The position numbers were made by a program, and so were the translations under genes. Positions 51,044-59,696 of a DNA stretch of 64,000 nt are shown piece after piece (positions within the stretch are counted from its first letter, which is position 1; each line of letters starts with the position of its first letter). The notes below the pieces were generated by a model. The model had not been told where the DNA came from, did no database searches, and saw nothing but the letters and a program-made list of their open reading frames with translations. The stretch spans positions 1,860,001 through 1,924,000 of the forward strand of contig NZ_CP051514.1 in NCBI RefSeq assembly GCF_012689525.1. Direction: 5' to 3'. The stretch is from Paraburkholderia aromaticivorans (lineage in GTDB: Bacteria > Pseudomonadota > Gammaproteobacteria > Burkholderiales > Burkholderiaceae).

Positions 51044-52687
51044 ATGACCTCAGAAAACCCGACCTCCAGCGCGACAGGCAGCACGCGCGATGCGCGCTAT
51101 GTCATCGGCGTGGATGTGGGCACGGGCAGCGCCCGGGCCGGAATCTTCGACATTGCCGGTCGCATGGTCGCCTCGGCCAAGCGCGACATCACGCTGTTCC
51201 ATGCGAGCGGCTCCATCGTCGAACAGTCGAGCAGCGAAATCTGGAACGCCGTCTGCGATTCCGTGGAGGATGCGCTGTCGCAGGCCGTCGTCTCACCCGC
51301 TCAGGTCGCCGGCATCGGCTTCGACGCCACCTGCTCGCTCGTCGTACTGGGCAAGGGCGGCCAGCCCCTGCCGGTGGGCCCTTCCGAGCAAACAGAGCGC
51401 GACATCATCGTCTGGATGGACCACCGCGCCGTTGCACAGGCGGAGCGCATCAATACGACCGGCCACGAGGTGCTGAAGTTTGTCGGCGGCAAGATCTCGC
51501 CGGAAATGGAGACACCGAAGCTGCTGTGGCTCCTCGAGAACAGGCCGGGCGTCTTTGAGGCGGCGTGGCAGTTTTTCGACCTGACCGACTTCCTGACCTG
51601 GCGCGCGACCGGGGATCTGTCGAGATCCACCTGCACGGTCACTTGCAAATGGACTTACCTGGCGCACGAGCGGCGCTGGGACGAGAGTTACTTTCGGAGC
51701 GTCGGCCTCGGCGTGCTGGCGGACGAGGCCTTTGCGCGCATCGGCCAGACCGTCGTCGACCCGGGAACGCCGTTGGGCAGCGGACTGACCGCAGACGCCG
51801 CCGCGCAGCTCGGCCTGCGAACCGGAACGCCGGTCGCCACCGGCGTGATCGATGCCCATGCCGGGGGGATCGGCACGGTCGGCGCCGACGGCGAGCCCGA
51901 GTCCTGCCTCGCCTACGTCTTCGGCACCTCGTCGTGCACGATGACCACGACCCGCAGTCCGGTCTTCGTGCCCGGCGTGTGGGGGCCTTATTTTTCGGCG
52001 ATGGTGCCGGACGTGTGGCTCAACGAGGGCGGCCAATCGGTAGCGGGCGCGGCGATCGAACGACTGCTTTCGATGCACCCCGCAGCCCCGGACGCCAGAC
52101 GTCGAGCAGAGCACGAGGGCCACCCGCTGCCGGTGATGCTCGCCGGTCTCGCGGTGCAGGCGGCGGACAGCCTGTCGGAGGCGGCGTTGCTGGCCGACGG
52201 CCTGCATGTCGTCCCGGAGTTCCTGGGAAACCGCGCCCCGCTGGCCGACCCCCACGCAAGAGCCGTGATTGCGGGCCTTGGAATGGAGGACGACCTGAAC
52301 AGTCTGGTCGCGCTCTACATTGCCGGCATTTGCAGCATCGGTTACGGCCTTCGCCAGATCATCGAAGCGCAAGCGATGGCGGGTGCACCGATCGAGCGGG
52401 TGGTGATCAGCGGCGGCGCGGGGCGACTCGATCTCGTTCGGCAACTGCTTGCCGATGCGACGGGAAAACCCGTGCTTGCGACGCAGGCGGAAGAGCCCGT
52501 GTTACTGGGCGCGGCGATCCTGGGCGGCGTGGCTGGCGGCCTGTTCGACGACGTGCGCTCGGGGATGGCCAGAATGTCGCAGATCTGTAGGATCTACGAG
52601 TCGGACACGGGTGACATTGCGGCACTGCACGAGGCGCGGTTTCGCGCCTTCAGGCAGTTGCAGACCGTGGCCAGGGAAATTCGCTAG
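51044..52687 (+). CDS. FGGY family carbohydrate kinase, probable D-ribulokinase
   Basis: This 547-residue kinase has the FGGY fold: phosphate-1 motif GVDVGTGSARAGIFD, substrate segment IIVWMDHRAVAQAERI, WLLENRPGVFEAAWQFFDLT, DLSRSTCTVTCKW and the adenosine loop ISGGAGRLDLVRQLLADATG, GAAILGGVAGGLFDD. The DHRA motif and length match the ribulokinase/D-ribulokinase branch. It would phosphorylate the ribulose made by the SDR enzyme. ATG 51044 is preferred; an upstream GTG adds unconserved residues. It is the last gene of the operon. Confidence 0.9.
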   Translation: MTSENPTSSATGSTRDARYVIGVDVGTGSARAGIFDIAGRMVASAKRDITLFHASGSIVEQSSSEIWNAVCDSVEDALSQAVVSPAQVAGIGFDATCSLVVLGKGGQPLPVGPSEQTERDIIVWMDHRAVAQAERINTTGHEVLKFVGGKISPEMETPKLLWLLENRPGVFEAAWQFFDLTDFLTWRATGDLSRSTCTVTCKWTYLAHERRWDESYFRSVGLGVLADEAFARIGQTVVDPGTPLGSGLTADAAAQLGLRTGTPVATGVIDAHAGGIGTVGADGEPESCLAYVFGTSSCTMTTTRSPVFVPGVWGPYFSAMVPDVWLNEGGQSVAGAAIERLLSMHPAAPDARRRAEHEGHPLPVMLAGLAVQAADSLSEAALLADGLHVVPEFLGNRAPLADPHARAVIAGLGMEDDLNSLVALYIAGICSIGYGLRQIIEAQAMAGAPIERVVISGGAGRLDLVRQLLADATGKPVLATQAEEPVLLGAAILGGVAGGLFDDVRSGMARMSQICRIYESDTGDIAALHEARFRAFRQLQTVAREIR

Positions 52688-53198
52688 GCCCGACGATCAG
52701 CCCACGTTTGCCAGAGAGATCAATGATTGAATTCATGTCGCCGCTTCCGGATGGTGAAGGACCGAGACGGGCTCGATCGTGTCCCATCTGTAGGTCCCTT
52801 ATACATTCAATTCCGGACAGTAAAGCGATCAGTGCGATGGGCAGTTGTGGATCGATCAGCGAACTTTGCCACAGACGGCAACCGGCCAGTACCATCCTGT
52901 TGGCAATGGTGTCGGGAAGCGGCGTCGATGTCAGGCGATCCGTCGAGCGGGAAGTTTTCGGCCCATCGACGGACCCAGAGCAGGCGCAACCGATCATTGA
53001 GCACGAGCAAAAACGAGATCAGTTCTATCGTTGATTCAGTTGTCGAACAGTGGATCGCTCAGGTCGGGCGGCCTGCGGGATCGCGGCCCAGGCACTGTCG
53101 GGGAGTGGTTGGCGGCTCGGAGATTGTGATCTGGCAGCGGCTATGCGTTGCTATGTCGTTAGGAAGTTCGGCTAGGCAGTGCCCGATGGAGAGAGCCT
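52688..53198 (+). other. Region with possible decayed DUF2591-like copy
   Basis: No intact gene. A frame near 52900-53035 reads FGPSTDPEQAQPIIEHEQKR, close to FSPSTDWAQAGPIIEREDYC of the gene at 53199, so an earlier, degraded paralogue is likely. The rest is not assignable. Confidence 0.5.
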
Positions 53199-53570
53199 GT
53201 GAAGACAAGTAATCTGGAAGCTGCGCAACTCGATTACTGGGTTGCCAGAGCGGAAGGCCTATCAAACCCAAGGGTGGAGGATGGCCTGTGCTGGGTGGCG
53301 TATATTGATTGCGACAACAAACAAGGGAAGTCTGTCGAGATTGATGCAGCCTTTTCGCCGTCGACGGACTGGGCTCAGGCCGGGCCGATCATCGAACGCG
53401 AAGACTACTGTCTGCCCCGGGTCAACACTAATGCTGGCGCACTACACCATGGCGGTTACGCAGCATCCACACCGGCGGGTTTTTGCTTCTACGGAAACAC
53501 TCCGCTGATCGCAGCCATGCGTGCCTATGTTGCAGACAAGTTCGGCGAGGAAGTACCTGACGAGATCTAG
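53199..53570 (+). CDS. DUF2591-like protein (phage/accessory), 123 residues
   Basis: The protein begins MKTSNLEAAQLDYWVARAEG and continues AFSPSTDWAQAGPIIERE and YAASTPAGFCFYGNTPLIAA, then MRAYVADKFGEEVPDEI. This is the DUF2591 pattern found in phages and on many proteobacterial accessory elements. The GTG start has GGAG about 8 bases upstream. A degraded relative lies just before it. Function unknown. Confidence 0.75.
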   Translation: MKTSNLEAAQLDYWVARAEGLSNPRVEDGLCWVAYIDCDNKQGKSVEIDAAFSPSTDWAQAGPIIEREDYCLPRVNTNAGALHHGGYAASTPAGFCFYGNTPLIAAMRAYVADKFGEEVPDEI

Positions 53571-53795
53571 GCATTTTTCCTGCCGAAGGTTGTGCATCCA
53601 CTGGGAGAGAGTCGTGACATTCCAGGCGTTCAAACCGCGGTTGGCGATGCTACTGCGCGATCAGCCACGCGGCCCGGCCTGGTCATTTGGTTCGCCGCGC
53701 ATTGATAAGGAAAACGAGGACTATGGGTGACTTTCAATCGCCGGGCGCTCGTCGGAAATATCGCCTCACCACGATCGGGAGGTGAGGCTCTTGCT

Positions 53796-55394
53796 TCAAG
53801 GCTGAACCTCATACGGTGGACATGTGGACAGGCGCTGATCGTCTATCGCACGGCCGACGGTGAAGTGATACAGGCTTTGCCAGGTGTGATCCTCTACACC
53901 GAGCAGTGCGTGCATTTCATCATCAAAAAAGCAGCCAATCCCTGTCGCGCGCACGCCGGCGGCTTCGGCTTCGAGATAGAGCGCCTGGCCAAGAATGCCG
54001 CATTCCCAGAACAGATGGCGATAACGCCATGGCTGCTTCAACGCGATTCCGAATTCCGCGATCATCCCCAACGCAAAGCAGGCATCGGCGCCGATATCCT
54101 GGTGACAACACATCAACTTTGCCGTGGCGCGCAAATCGTAAGGCAACAGAAAATAGAGCGGCAGATGATCGGGGCCGGTCTTTTGCCACAGCCATTCTGG
54201 ACGTAGAGACCGCTTGAGATCCGGCAGCGCGCCCGGATTTCTCACGAACATATACAGGCCAGGCTCCAGGTCGCCCACGCGGTGCACCATTAGCGCTGCA
54301 TGCACTGCAGCAGGAGACATCAGCGCGTTCCACGGCGGCGTATCATGACGTGGCAACAGGCACGCCAGCATGCTGAAAAACGCCGCCTTGGCGATGCACG
54401 TCGTACCGTCGAAATTCACCGCGCTGCGGCGCTGCCGAGCGATCCGGGCAAAGCTGAGGTCAAGGGCGGGCGACGCGGGCGACGGGTGCTCTTCCGGATT
54501 CGGCAAGGTCGGTTCGCGCGAACGGGGCTTATGCGTGGCGAGATGGATAGAATCGATATCCGGCCACTTCACATGTCCCGGACTCAGCTGATTCGCGCGT
54601 CCGTGCCACTGTGCGCTATCCAGGACGATCAGCATGCGCTCAAGAGCAGGCCGCAATGCAGGGTTGCCGATCCAGAGCAAGACATCCGGCACCTCTGCTT
54701 CTGCCTTCCCGAAATCTTCTCCGCGGTTCAATCCAAGCAGGTTGGCCACTGCGTCGTCCGCAGCCGCCTCCATCAGCCGCGTCTGCCAGCCAAGCGCTGC
54801 CGCTGCGTAACTCACCGCGGCGATGACATGGCCGCAATCGTGCTGGCAGTAGCGCCAGGCGCGCATGCCGTATTTCCACGCCTCGCGCCAGGGGATCGAG
54901 CTTATGCCGACCAGGACGCCACTTGGCGGGAACGCCTCGCTCCATCGCTCGTCATTAACGGCAGCGCGACATTCGAGGGAATGGTCCCGGCTCAGGTAAT
55001 GGTAGACCCCACCGGACAAGCCGGGCAGAGTCGGACACAGAAGATAGCCCTCGGTCGGATGGAGATTTCCGCTCGAAGGGTTGCAGCGCAGAGCCCACCG
55101 CTGGGCGCCGTAGGATTTCCACGCCGACAGGCCGAGCGAAAGTTCGAACAGGATTGCCAGACTGGAAAGATCGAATCTGCGCGCGGGTGGCAAAGCGCCG
55201 CAGCGCAGTTCGTTGTAGCGTGTAGTCAGGCTATCCGCAGCTAACGGCAGACCAATGCGCGGTGCGCCGTCAAACACCCGGAACGGATTCGGTTGGGTTG
55301 CCCAGTCGAGTTTCCCGGGGCCGGGGGCATAGCCGCTGAGGCGATGCTTGCTGCGCTCGTGATATTCAAACATCGCATGCTTTAACTGGTCCAT
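53796..55394 (-). CDS. Two-domain SagB-like nitroreductase-family protein
   Basis: This 532-residue protein contains two copies of the SagB/ThcOx-type flavin oxidoreductase fold. Copy 1 (about 55-270) has RCNPSSGNLHPTEGYLL, GGVYHYLSRDHSLE and AAAALGWQTRLMEA. Copy 2 (about 310-530) has RRSAVNFDGTTCIAK, GLYMFVRNPGAL and ATGIGCFFDDEMHALLGVED. SagB proteins oxidise azolines to azoles in peptide natural products, but no cyclodehydratase or precursor gene lies nearby. ATG 55394 is preferred (GAGGGG upstream). Function outside such clusters is unknown. Confidence 0.8.
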   Translation of the reverse strand: MDQLKHAMFEYHERSKHRLSGYAPGPGKLDWATQPNPFRVFDGAPRIGLPLAADSLTTRYNELRCGALPPARRFDLSSLAILFELSLGLSAWKSYGAQRWALRCNPSSGNLHPTEGYLLCPTLPGLSGGVYHYLSRDHSLECRAAVNDERWSEAFPPSGVLVGISSIPWREAWKYGMRAWRYCQHDCGHVIAAVSYAAAALGWQTRLMEAAADDAVANLLGLNRGEDFGKAEAEVPDVLLWIGNPALRPALERMLIVLDSAQWHGRANQLSPGHVKWPDIDSIHLATHKPRSREPTLPNPEEHPSPASPALDLSFARIARQRRSAVNFDGTTCIAKAAFFSMLACLLPRHDTPPWNALMSPAAVHAALMVHRVGDLEPGLYMFVRNPGALPDLKRSLRPEWLWQKTGPDHLPLYFLLPYDLRATAKLMCCHQDIGADACFALGMIAEFGIALKQPWRYRHLFWECGILGQALYLEAEAAGVRATGIGCFFDDEMHALLGVEDHTWQSLYHFTVGRAIDDQRLSTCPPYEVQP

Positions 55395-55588
55395 ATTCCC
55401 CTCAGACCAGGAGTATCCGCACATGCCGCTGTACAAAGCCGGCTGGCTGGACGTTGGGGCGCGGCCGTCATCAAGTCGTGGAATCGAACGCGCTTCGGCA
55501 AACTGCTATTGCGTTCCGCGCCTGCTGTGCGATGCCCCGGCAATCGGGTTTTCTTCGCGAAAGCCGGGGGATGTTTCCAGCGCTTAGG

Positions 55589-55849
55589 TCACCCTTCAGG
55601 CGCCTTCGAAGATTTCGGGACCGCCGACTTCAAAAACTCGTGACCATCCCAGCTTAGCCGCCAATCGCTACCCGTCGAGCGGACGAGATTTGCGTCGGAC
55701 AGCAGGTTCAACTGATACCACACACCCCGGTTCGAAACATCGAACGCATCCTTGAGCGCGCTTTCAATGTCAAATTCGCTGAGGTGCGGGGATTTGTTTT
55801 CCTCGAGAGTCTTCAGTATTGCGAATGCCAGATTCATATCGCGTTTCAC
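55589..55849 (-). CDS. DUF2513-like small protein, 86 residues
   Basis: The GTG start at 55849 (GGGGGG upstream) gives MKRDMNLAFAILKTLEEN, the normal DUF2513 opening. The rest (LSEFDIESALKDAFDVSNRG, VWYQLNLLSDANLVRS, WRLSWDGHEFLKSA) looks like a winged helix: recognition around VWYQLNLL and a wing WRLSWDGHEFL. The family is common on phages and accessory regions. A DNA-binding role is plausible but unproven. Confidence 0.75.
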   Translation of the reverse strand: MKRDMNLAFAILKTLEENKSPHLSEFDIESALKDAFDVSNRGVWYQLNLLSDANLVRSTGSDWRLSWDGHEFLKSAVPKSSKAPEG

Positions 55850-56149
55850 GATCCCCCCTGTCGCGGATAGGACATACATCGAAACGGCGCCACGGATACA
55901 ACATCCGCGCAATCCGGTACGGATAAGGGTACATCGATAGAAGATGTCTCATTGTCCTCCGGAAGTAGTCTTTGGGGCGCAGGCATCGAAGTACACGGCG
56001 AGTCCCGTCTTCTCGCCGGTGCGGGGCGCTGATTGCAGAGCTGACCGGCGGCGCCGCAATCGATGTGATTCCGGGTTCCCAACAGGGTCATGCTACGGTC
56101 CTAACGCGTAGGGCAAATTTCAACATCAGTCGCGAGCGCTGCCTGGGAT
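55850..56149. other. Intergenic region, no supported gene
   Basis: Contains only short or antisense frames. It probably holds the promoter of the DUF2513-like gene. Confidence 0.4.
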
Positions 56150-56467
56150 TCAACGCCTCGGTCCCCTCATGCCCTCGTTTTCCATCGCGGCATTCCGCTC
56201 TTCGGAGGCTTCAATGGGTTCCATGGTCTCGTCGATCGAAGCTGTCGCGCGTTCTGTGGCCGCTTTCGTTTCGTCCACGGCGGAACCGAGTCCTCCGTCG
56301 TCGTCGCTCGGCGGCTCCAGCATGTCTCGAAGCATGGCCTCCAACTCCGGCGTGTCCCACGGCGCGCCGTGCTGCTCTTTTTTCTTTATGTAGTGCCTGA
56401 CTTCTGCGTCCTGCTCCGGCGTCAGGGGAAGACCGCGAAATGTGCTTTGGGGGGTAGCGTCGGTCAT
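56150..56467 (-). CDS. Hypothetical protein, 105 residues
   Basis: The acidic, hydrophilic protein reads STFRGLPLTPEQDAEVRHYI, WDTPELEAMLRDMLEPPSDD and DETKAATERATASIDETMEP. Proteins of this style are common in Burkholderia genomes, with no known function. GGAG lies about 8 bases before the ATG. The last third is probably disordered or a charged helix. Confidence 0.65.
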   Translation of the reverse strand: MTDATPQSTFRGLPLTPEQDAEVRHYIKKKEQHGAPWDTPELEAMLRDMLEPPSDDDGGLGSAVDETKAATERATASIDETMEPIEASEERNAAMENEGMRGPRR

Positions 56468-56820
56468 GGTATTGCTCCGGAATTTGTCCCATTTTGAGTG
56501 TAGCCCTGTTGTGGCCAGCGAGCCTCAACTTTTGGTCTGTGCTTGGGCTGATCCGTCCATTCGCATCGGCTCGTCCAGCGAGCAGACGCTGCTGTCGGCA
56601 CAGATACGAGCTCGGGCGCTTTGCGCGATTGCTACTGATAGTGGCACCGTGCAAACAAGCCCCGGGCGTGACAACGTCACGCGATGACATGGTTCAGCGC
56701 AGGGGCCTTACGCAGAAGGGACATATCTCGAACGTAGCTTTGCGTCTTTACGGCACGTGCAGGCGGTTTCGACCGCTTATGGCGATACGCACCGATGCAA
56801 ATTGCGACGGGTCATGAAGG
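56468..56820. other. Intergenic region, no supported gene
   Basis: No family-like frame is seen on either strand; it separates two divergent small genes and should hold their promoters. Confidence 0.4.
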
Positions 56821-57060
56821 ATGGCAGCAACTATGACAAAACTCTCCGGACAGTTTTCCATCGAGCGCGTGCACCAAAGCTGCACGCTGGTGATTCCCGA
56901 CTGCGACTGGATCGAACCAGATAAGCGCATCGCATTCGGCTTTCACAACCTGAGCCGCCGCTACGACGCACTTGGGCACTGCGTCGCCCGCAACAAAGGA
57001 TCAGTGCCCCGACACGATCGCACGGCCCGCATGTGTTTTTCGCCCGGAGTCAGCCACTGA
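56821..57060 (+). CDS. Possible small hypothetical protein, 79 residues
   Basis: The frame reads MTKLSGQFSIERVHQSCTLV, IPDCDWIEPDKRIAFGFHNL. The first 50 residues look protein-like; the last 25 are basic and may be out of the original frame. Ribosome binding (AAGGATGG) overlaps the first ATG; a second ATG is at 56833. Low confidence. Confidence 0.35.
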   Translation: MAATMTKLSGQFSIERVHQSCTLVIPDCDWIEPDKRIAFGFHNLSRRYDALGHCVARNKGSVPRHDRTARMCFSPGVSH

Positions 57061-57213
57061 TCGACGGTACGAGTTGGCAGAGTGGCCGGACTCGGCAGTT
57101 CGCCCGACGCAGCGATCCAGACTTATACTTGCGTGAAACCGCCGTCCAGGCCGCAGCGATAACCTCGACGATGCGGCAACGATCGATTTCGCCAGATCAA
57201 AGGGGCATTAGTT

Positions 57214-57441
57214 ATGGAGTGGATGGACGCGCGACCCGTAGTGCCGGGCTACTACTGGGTGCGATTTACGGACGACCGGACGCCGAAGCAGACCATCGGA
57301 GAGGTCGCGGAAGTGCCCGGGAACGGTTCACGGCAGTTAGTCGTGATCCTTCTGGGCGACGATGAAATATTGGAACTGGACGACTCGTTCTTCGACCGCG
57401 CACTGTTTGCCGGACCAATGGAACCGCCGTCGATGGAGTGA
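57214..57441 (+). CDS. Small hypothetical protein, 75 residues
   Basis: The protein reads MEWMDARPVVPGYYWVRFTD, EVAEVPGNGSRQLVVILLGD and DDSFFDRALFAGPMEPPSME, an all-beta pattern resembling small SH3-like 'YYWVR' proteins of phages and proteobacteria. AAAGGGG lies 8 bases before the ATG, a strong ribosome binding site. Function unknown. Confidence 0.7.
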   Translation: MEWMDARPVVPGYYWVRFTDDRTPKQTIGEVAEVPGNGSRQLVVILLGDDEILELDDSFFDRALFAGPMEPPSME

Positions 57442-57791
57442 CCGCCGTAGCCGGTTGCCGAGTCTGAAGCGAGGCGGGTTATCGCTCTTTGAATGGATCT
57501 GTGGATTCAGCCTTGCGCGGCGTGCACTGACCTTTGCGGCCAGATGCCGCCACAAACCCGTACGACGAGATGACGCTTAATGGTGTTGGCAACGTGAAGC
57601 ATGCGCGCATCGGGGAGCACTGCACCTGCGAGCGCTGCTGCGGCGTATTTGCGCGCACTCGCCGGGCCGCCGACGCGACAAGTCTGGATGTTGCTGAACG
57701 CGAGGCAGCACTGATTCACCTGCGACGGAGAGCCGGCGTACGGATAGCTCCTTCATGCCAGCATTCCTCGAAAATCCCGATGTAAACCTTC
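57442..57791. other. Region with only weak coding signal
   Basis: A 71-codon frame from ATG 57570 has a CTCERCCGVFAR segment with Cys pairs but no recognised family. It is too weak to call. Confidence 0.35.
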
Positions 57792-58028
57792 ATGGCCAGC
57801 CACAATTTCTCGTACAACGAGGTCAACTACATCGTTTAGGTAACCGAACAAAAGAACGACCGGTGGGACTGGGCATACATGTTGACCAAACCGCCCATCT
57901 ACTGGGAAAAACCCGCAGACGCCTGCGGGAACTCCGGAGCAGGCGATCGAACGGCCCTCGTTTCGACGCGGGGCGCCGCATCGCTATGTATCGCCGACAG
58001 TATGCGAAATCCACCGGGTATGCGCTGA
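57792..58028 (+). pseudogene. Small conserved-type protein with in-frame stop
   Basis: From ATG 57792 the frame reads MASHNFSYNEVNYIV, a stop, then VTEQKNDRWDWAYMLTKPP and on to a stop at 58028. The WDWAY segment looks like small hypothetical proteins seen in Burkholderiales. The internal TAG and the loss of similarity in the second half suggest decay. Confidence 0.4.
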
Positions 58029-58071
58029 CTTCCTGGGGTGGTAGCCGGTGTATTGCCTGACCCGCCGCCCG

Positions 58072-58389
58072 TCAGCACCGCCGCGTTAGCGTGTCGCGGC
58101 GAAACAGGTGACGCAAATGACGAAGTGCAGCCGCGGGCGGTGCCACGAAACTGCGACAGCGCGCGGTCGCACTGACAAAGCAGCCCCACAGCAGCCGGGA
58201 AATGACCAACGCGAGCAGAGTCTCGCCGACCCGGACGTGCCAGTCGATCCAGTTCAGCTTCAAAGTGACATAGGCCGCCGTGACCAGCATGACCACCCGC
58301 CGGTGAAACAGTCGCACCGGCGCGTCCCAGACCAGCACCAGACGGTGGACAGGCTGTGCCGGCCGCGTCACGAGTTCGTGAGCATCCAT
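58072..58389 (-). pseudogene. Cytochrome b561-like protein, N-terminal fragment
   Basis: The frame reads HRLVLVWDAPVRLFHRRVVM then a membrane helix, ETLLALVISRLLWGCF and CRSFVAPPAAALRHLRHLF. This matches the first two transmembrane helices of cytochrome b561-type electron carriers (His in LFH for haem). These proteins are about 180-200 residues with four helices; only about 105 residues remain, ending in unrelated residues. So it is a truncated gene. Confidence 0.65.
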
Positions 58390-58679
58390 GGGTTGCGCCT
58401 TCGTCCGCAAGCGGTTGGAAAGAGATACAGGCCCGGTCGGGTGTGCGGCCCGTCACGGCGAGCAGCACGCGACCAATGCGGGGCGCTGGTGCTTGCAATC
58501 ACCAGGCCGCGGACGGGGTACCGGTGTTGCCTGCCGCGCGTACGATGAGCGCTGCGCGACACGCGTACTCGGGCGTTTCCTGCACTTTCCTGCACTACAA
58601 TGGGTTATTACTACACTGCCGGGCGTCGCTGGCAGTATCTGGCCAGCACGACGTGCGGGATTCTCGTTGGAGGAATGCC

Positions 58680-58844
58680 ATGCCGACTTACCAGTACAGG
58701 TGCGAGAAGTGCGGTGAAATGTTCGAACATGCCGAGCATCTTGCTGAACATGAAACCGCTCGTCCAGCTTGTCCGAAGTGTGGAAGCGAGAAGGTTCAGC
58801 ACACACCCACGCCATTTGTCGCGAAAACTTCCAGAAAGAGCTGA
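58680..58844 (+). CDS. FmdB-type zinc ribbon protein, 54 residues
   Basis: The protein starts MPTYQYRCEKCGEMFEHAEH and has a second Cys pair in CPKCGSEKV, giving the four-Cys zinc ribbon of the FmdB/putative regulatory protein family (about 50-110 residues). GGAGG lies 6 bases before the ATG. The frame is open far upstream, but the MPTYxYRC start is the family start. Role unknown, perhaps nucleic acid binding. Confidence 0.85.
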   Translation: MPTYQYRCEKCGEMFEHAEHLAEHETARPACPKCGSEKVQHTPTPFVAKTSRKS

Positions 58845-59696
58845 AAACTGACTGACGAGCAAAGGCAAAATCCGGCCATGAACGTTCAATGACCAACGCT
58901 TGCACCCGGGGTTCACACGTCAGCTACGCCTGTCAGCGGACTTTCGTGTGCGGACGGTGTGAGTTGTATCGTCGGCCACTCCTGCCCGGTAAAGTCGTGG
59001 CCACGCGATCCTATTGGTGCGGCAGGCCGGATCTTAAGCGGATCACGCGTGCTTCTCTTCGCCCTGCAGGCAACGGTGACAGTCCAGGCGCCCGACTTCG
59101 CCGATCGTCCCACGGCGCAGCCAAAGCGCCCGCAACTGCCGAGTGCGTGACTGCAGAATCGACGAGGCAGCGACGGGCATCGTAATCGGACGCGCCCGCC
59201 AACAGCAGAGTGAATCATTTACGATGAGCGGCATCCTTACCGTTTGGGTCTGAGGGTCCGCTGTCTGATCGGAGCAGCCATCCCGGATGGCCGCATGAAG
59301 GCGACGACAAATGACGTCTTGTGGCCGACTGCTGATCCATGAAATCGGCATAGGCGGCCAGACCCTTGCAAGGCTGGCATCGGCAGCGCGGGACCCAGCC
59401 CCGTCATTCGTCTCGGCGCCACGTCAAGGTCAGGTTCCAAGCGGATAACAGTCGTTCGTGCCCGTATCGTCCGGAAGCCATCAGACTTTGCCGACAGGTT
59501 CCTTTCCTGACACTCGCACCTTGGCAGACGCGAGTATCGGGATCGCTGCAGCAACTGCGCCTACCAGCCCGAGCGGGCGTTGGCCCATTAAACGATTCTG
59601 TCCGCGCGGTATCGTTCCCTTGAGGGCTGCGACTGGCGAACGCGCGACCTCAACCGGCCGGACGAATAGGCACGCGGTACTGGCGTGACGCTCGCC
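58845..59696. other. Region without supported gene (about 850 bases)
   Basis: Frames of 60-105 codons on both strands show no family or good ribosome binding site. It lies between the zinc ribbon and the convergent end of the cyclase gene. Confidence 0.45.
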
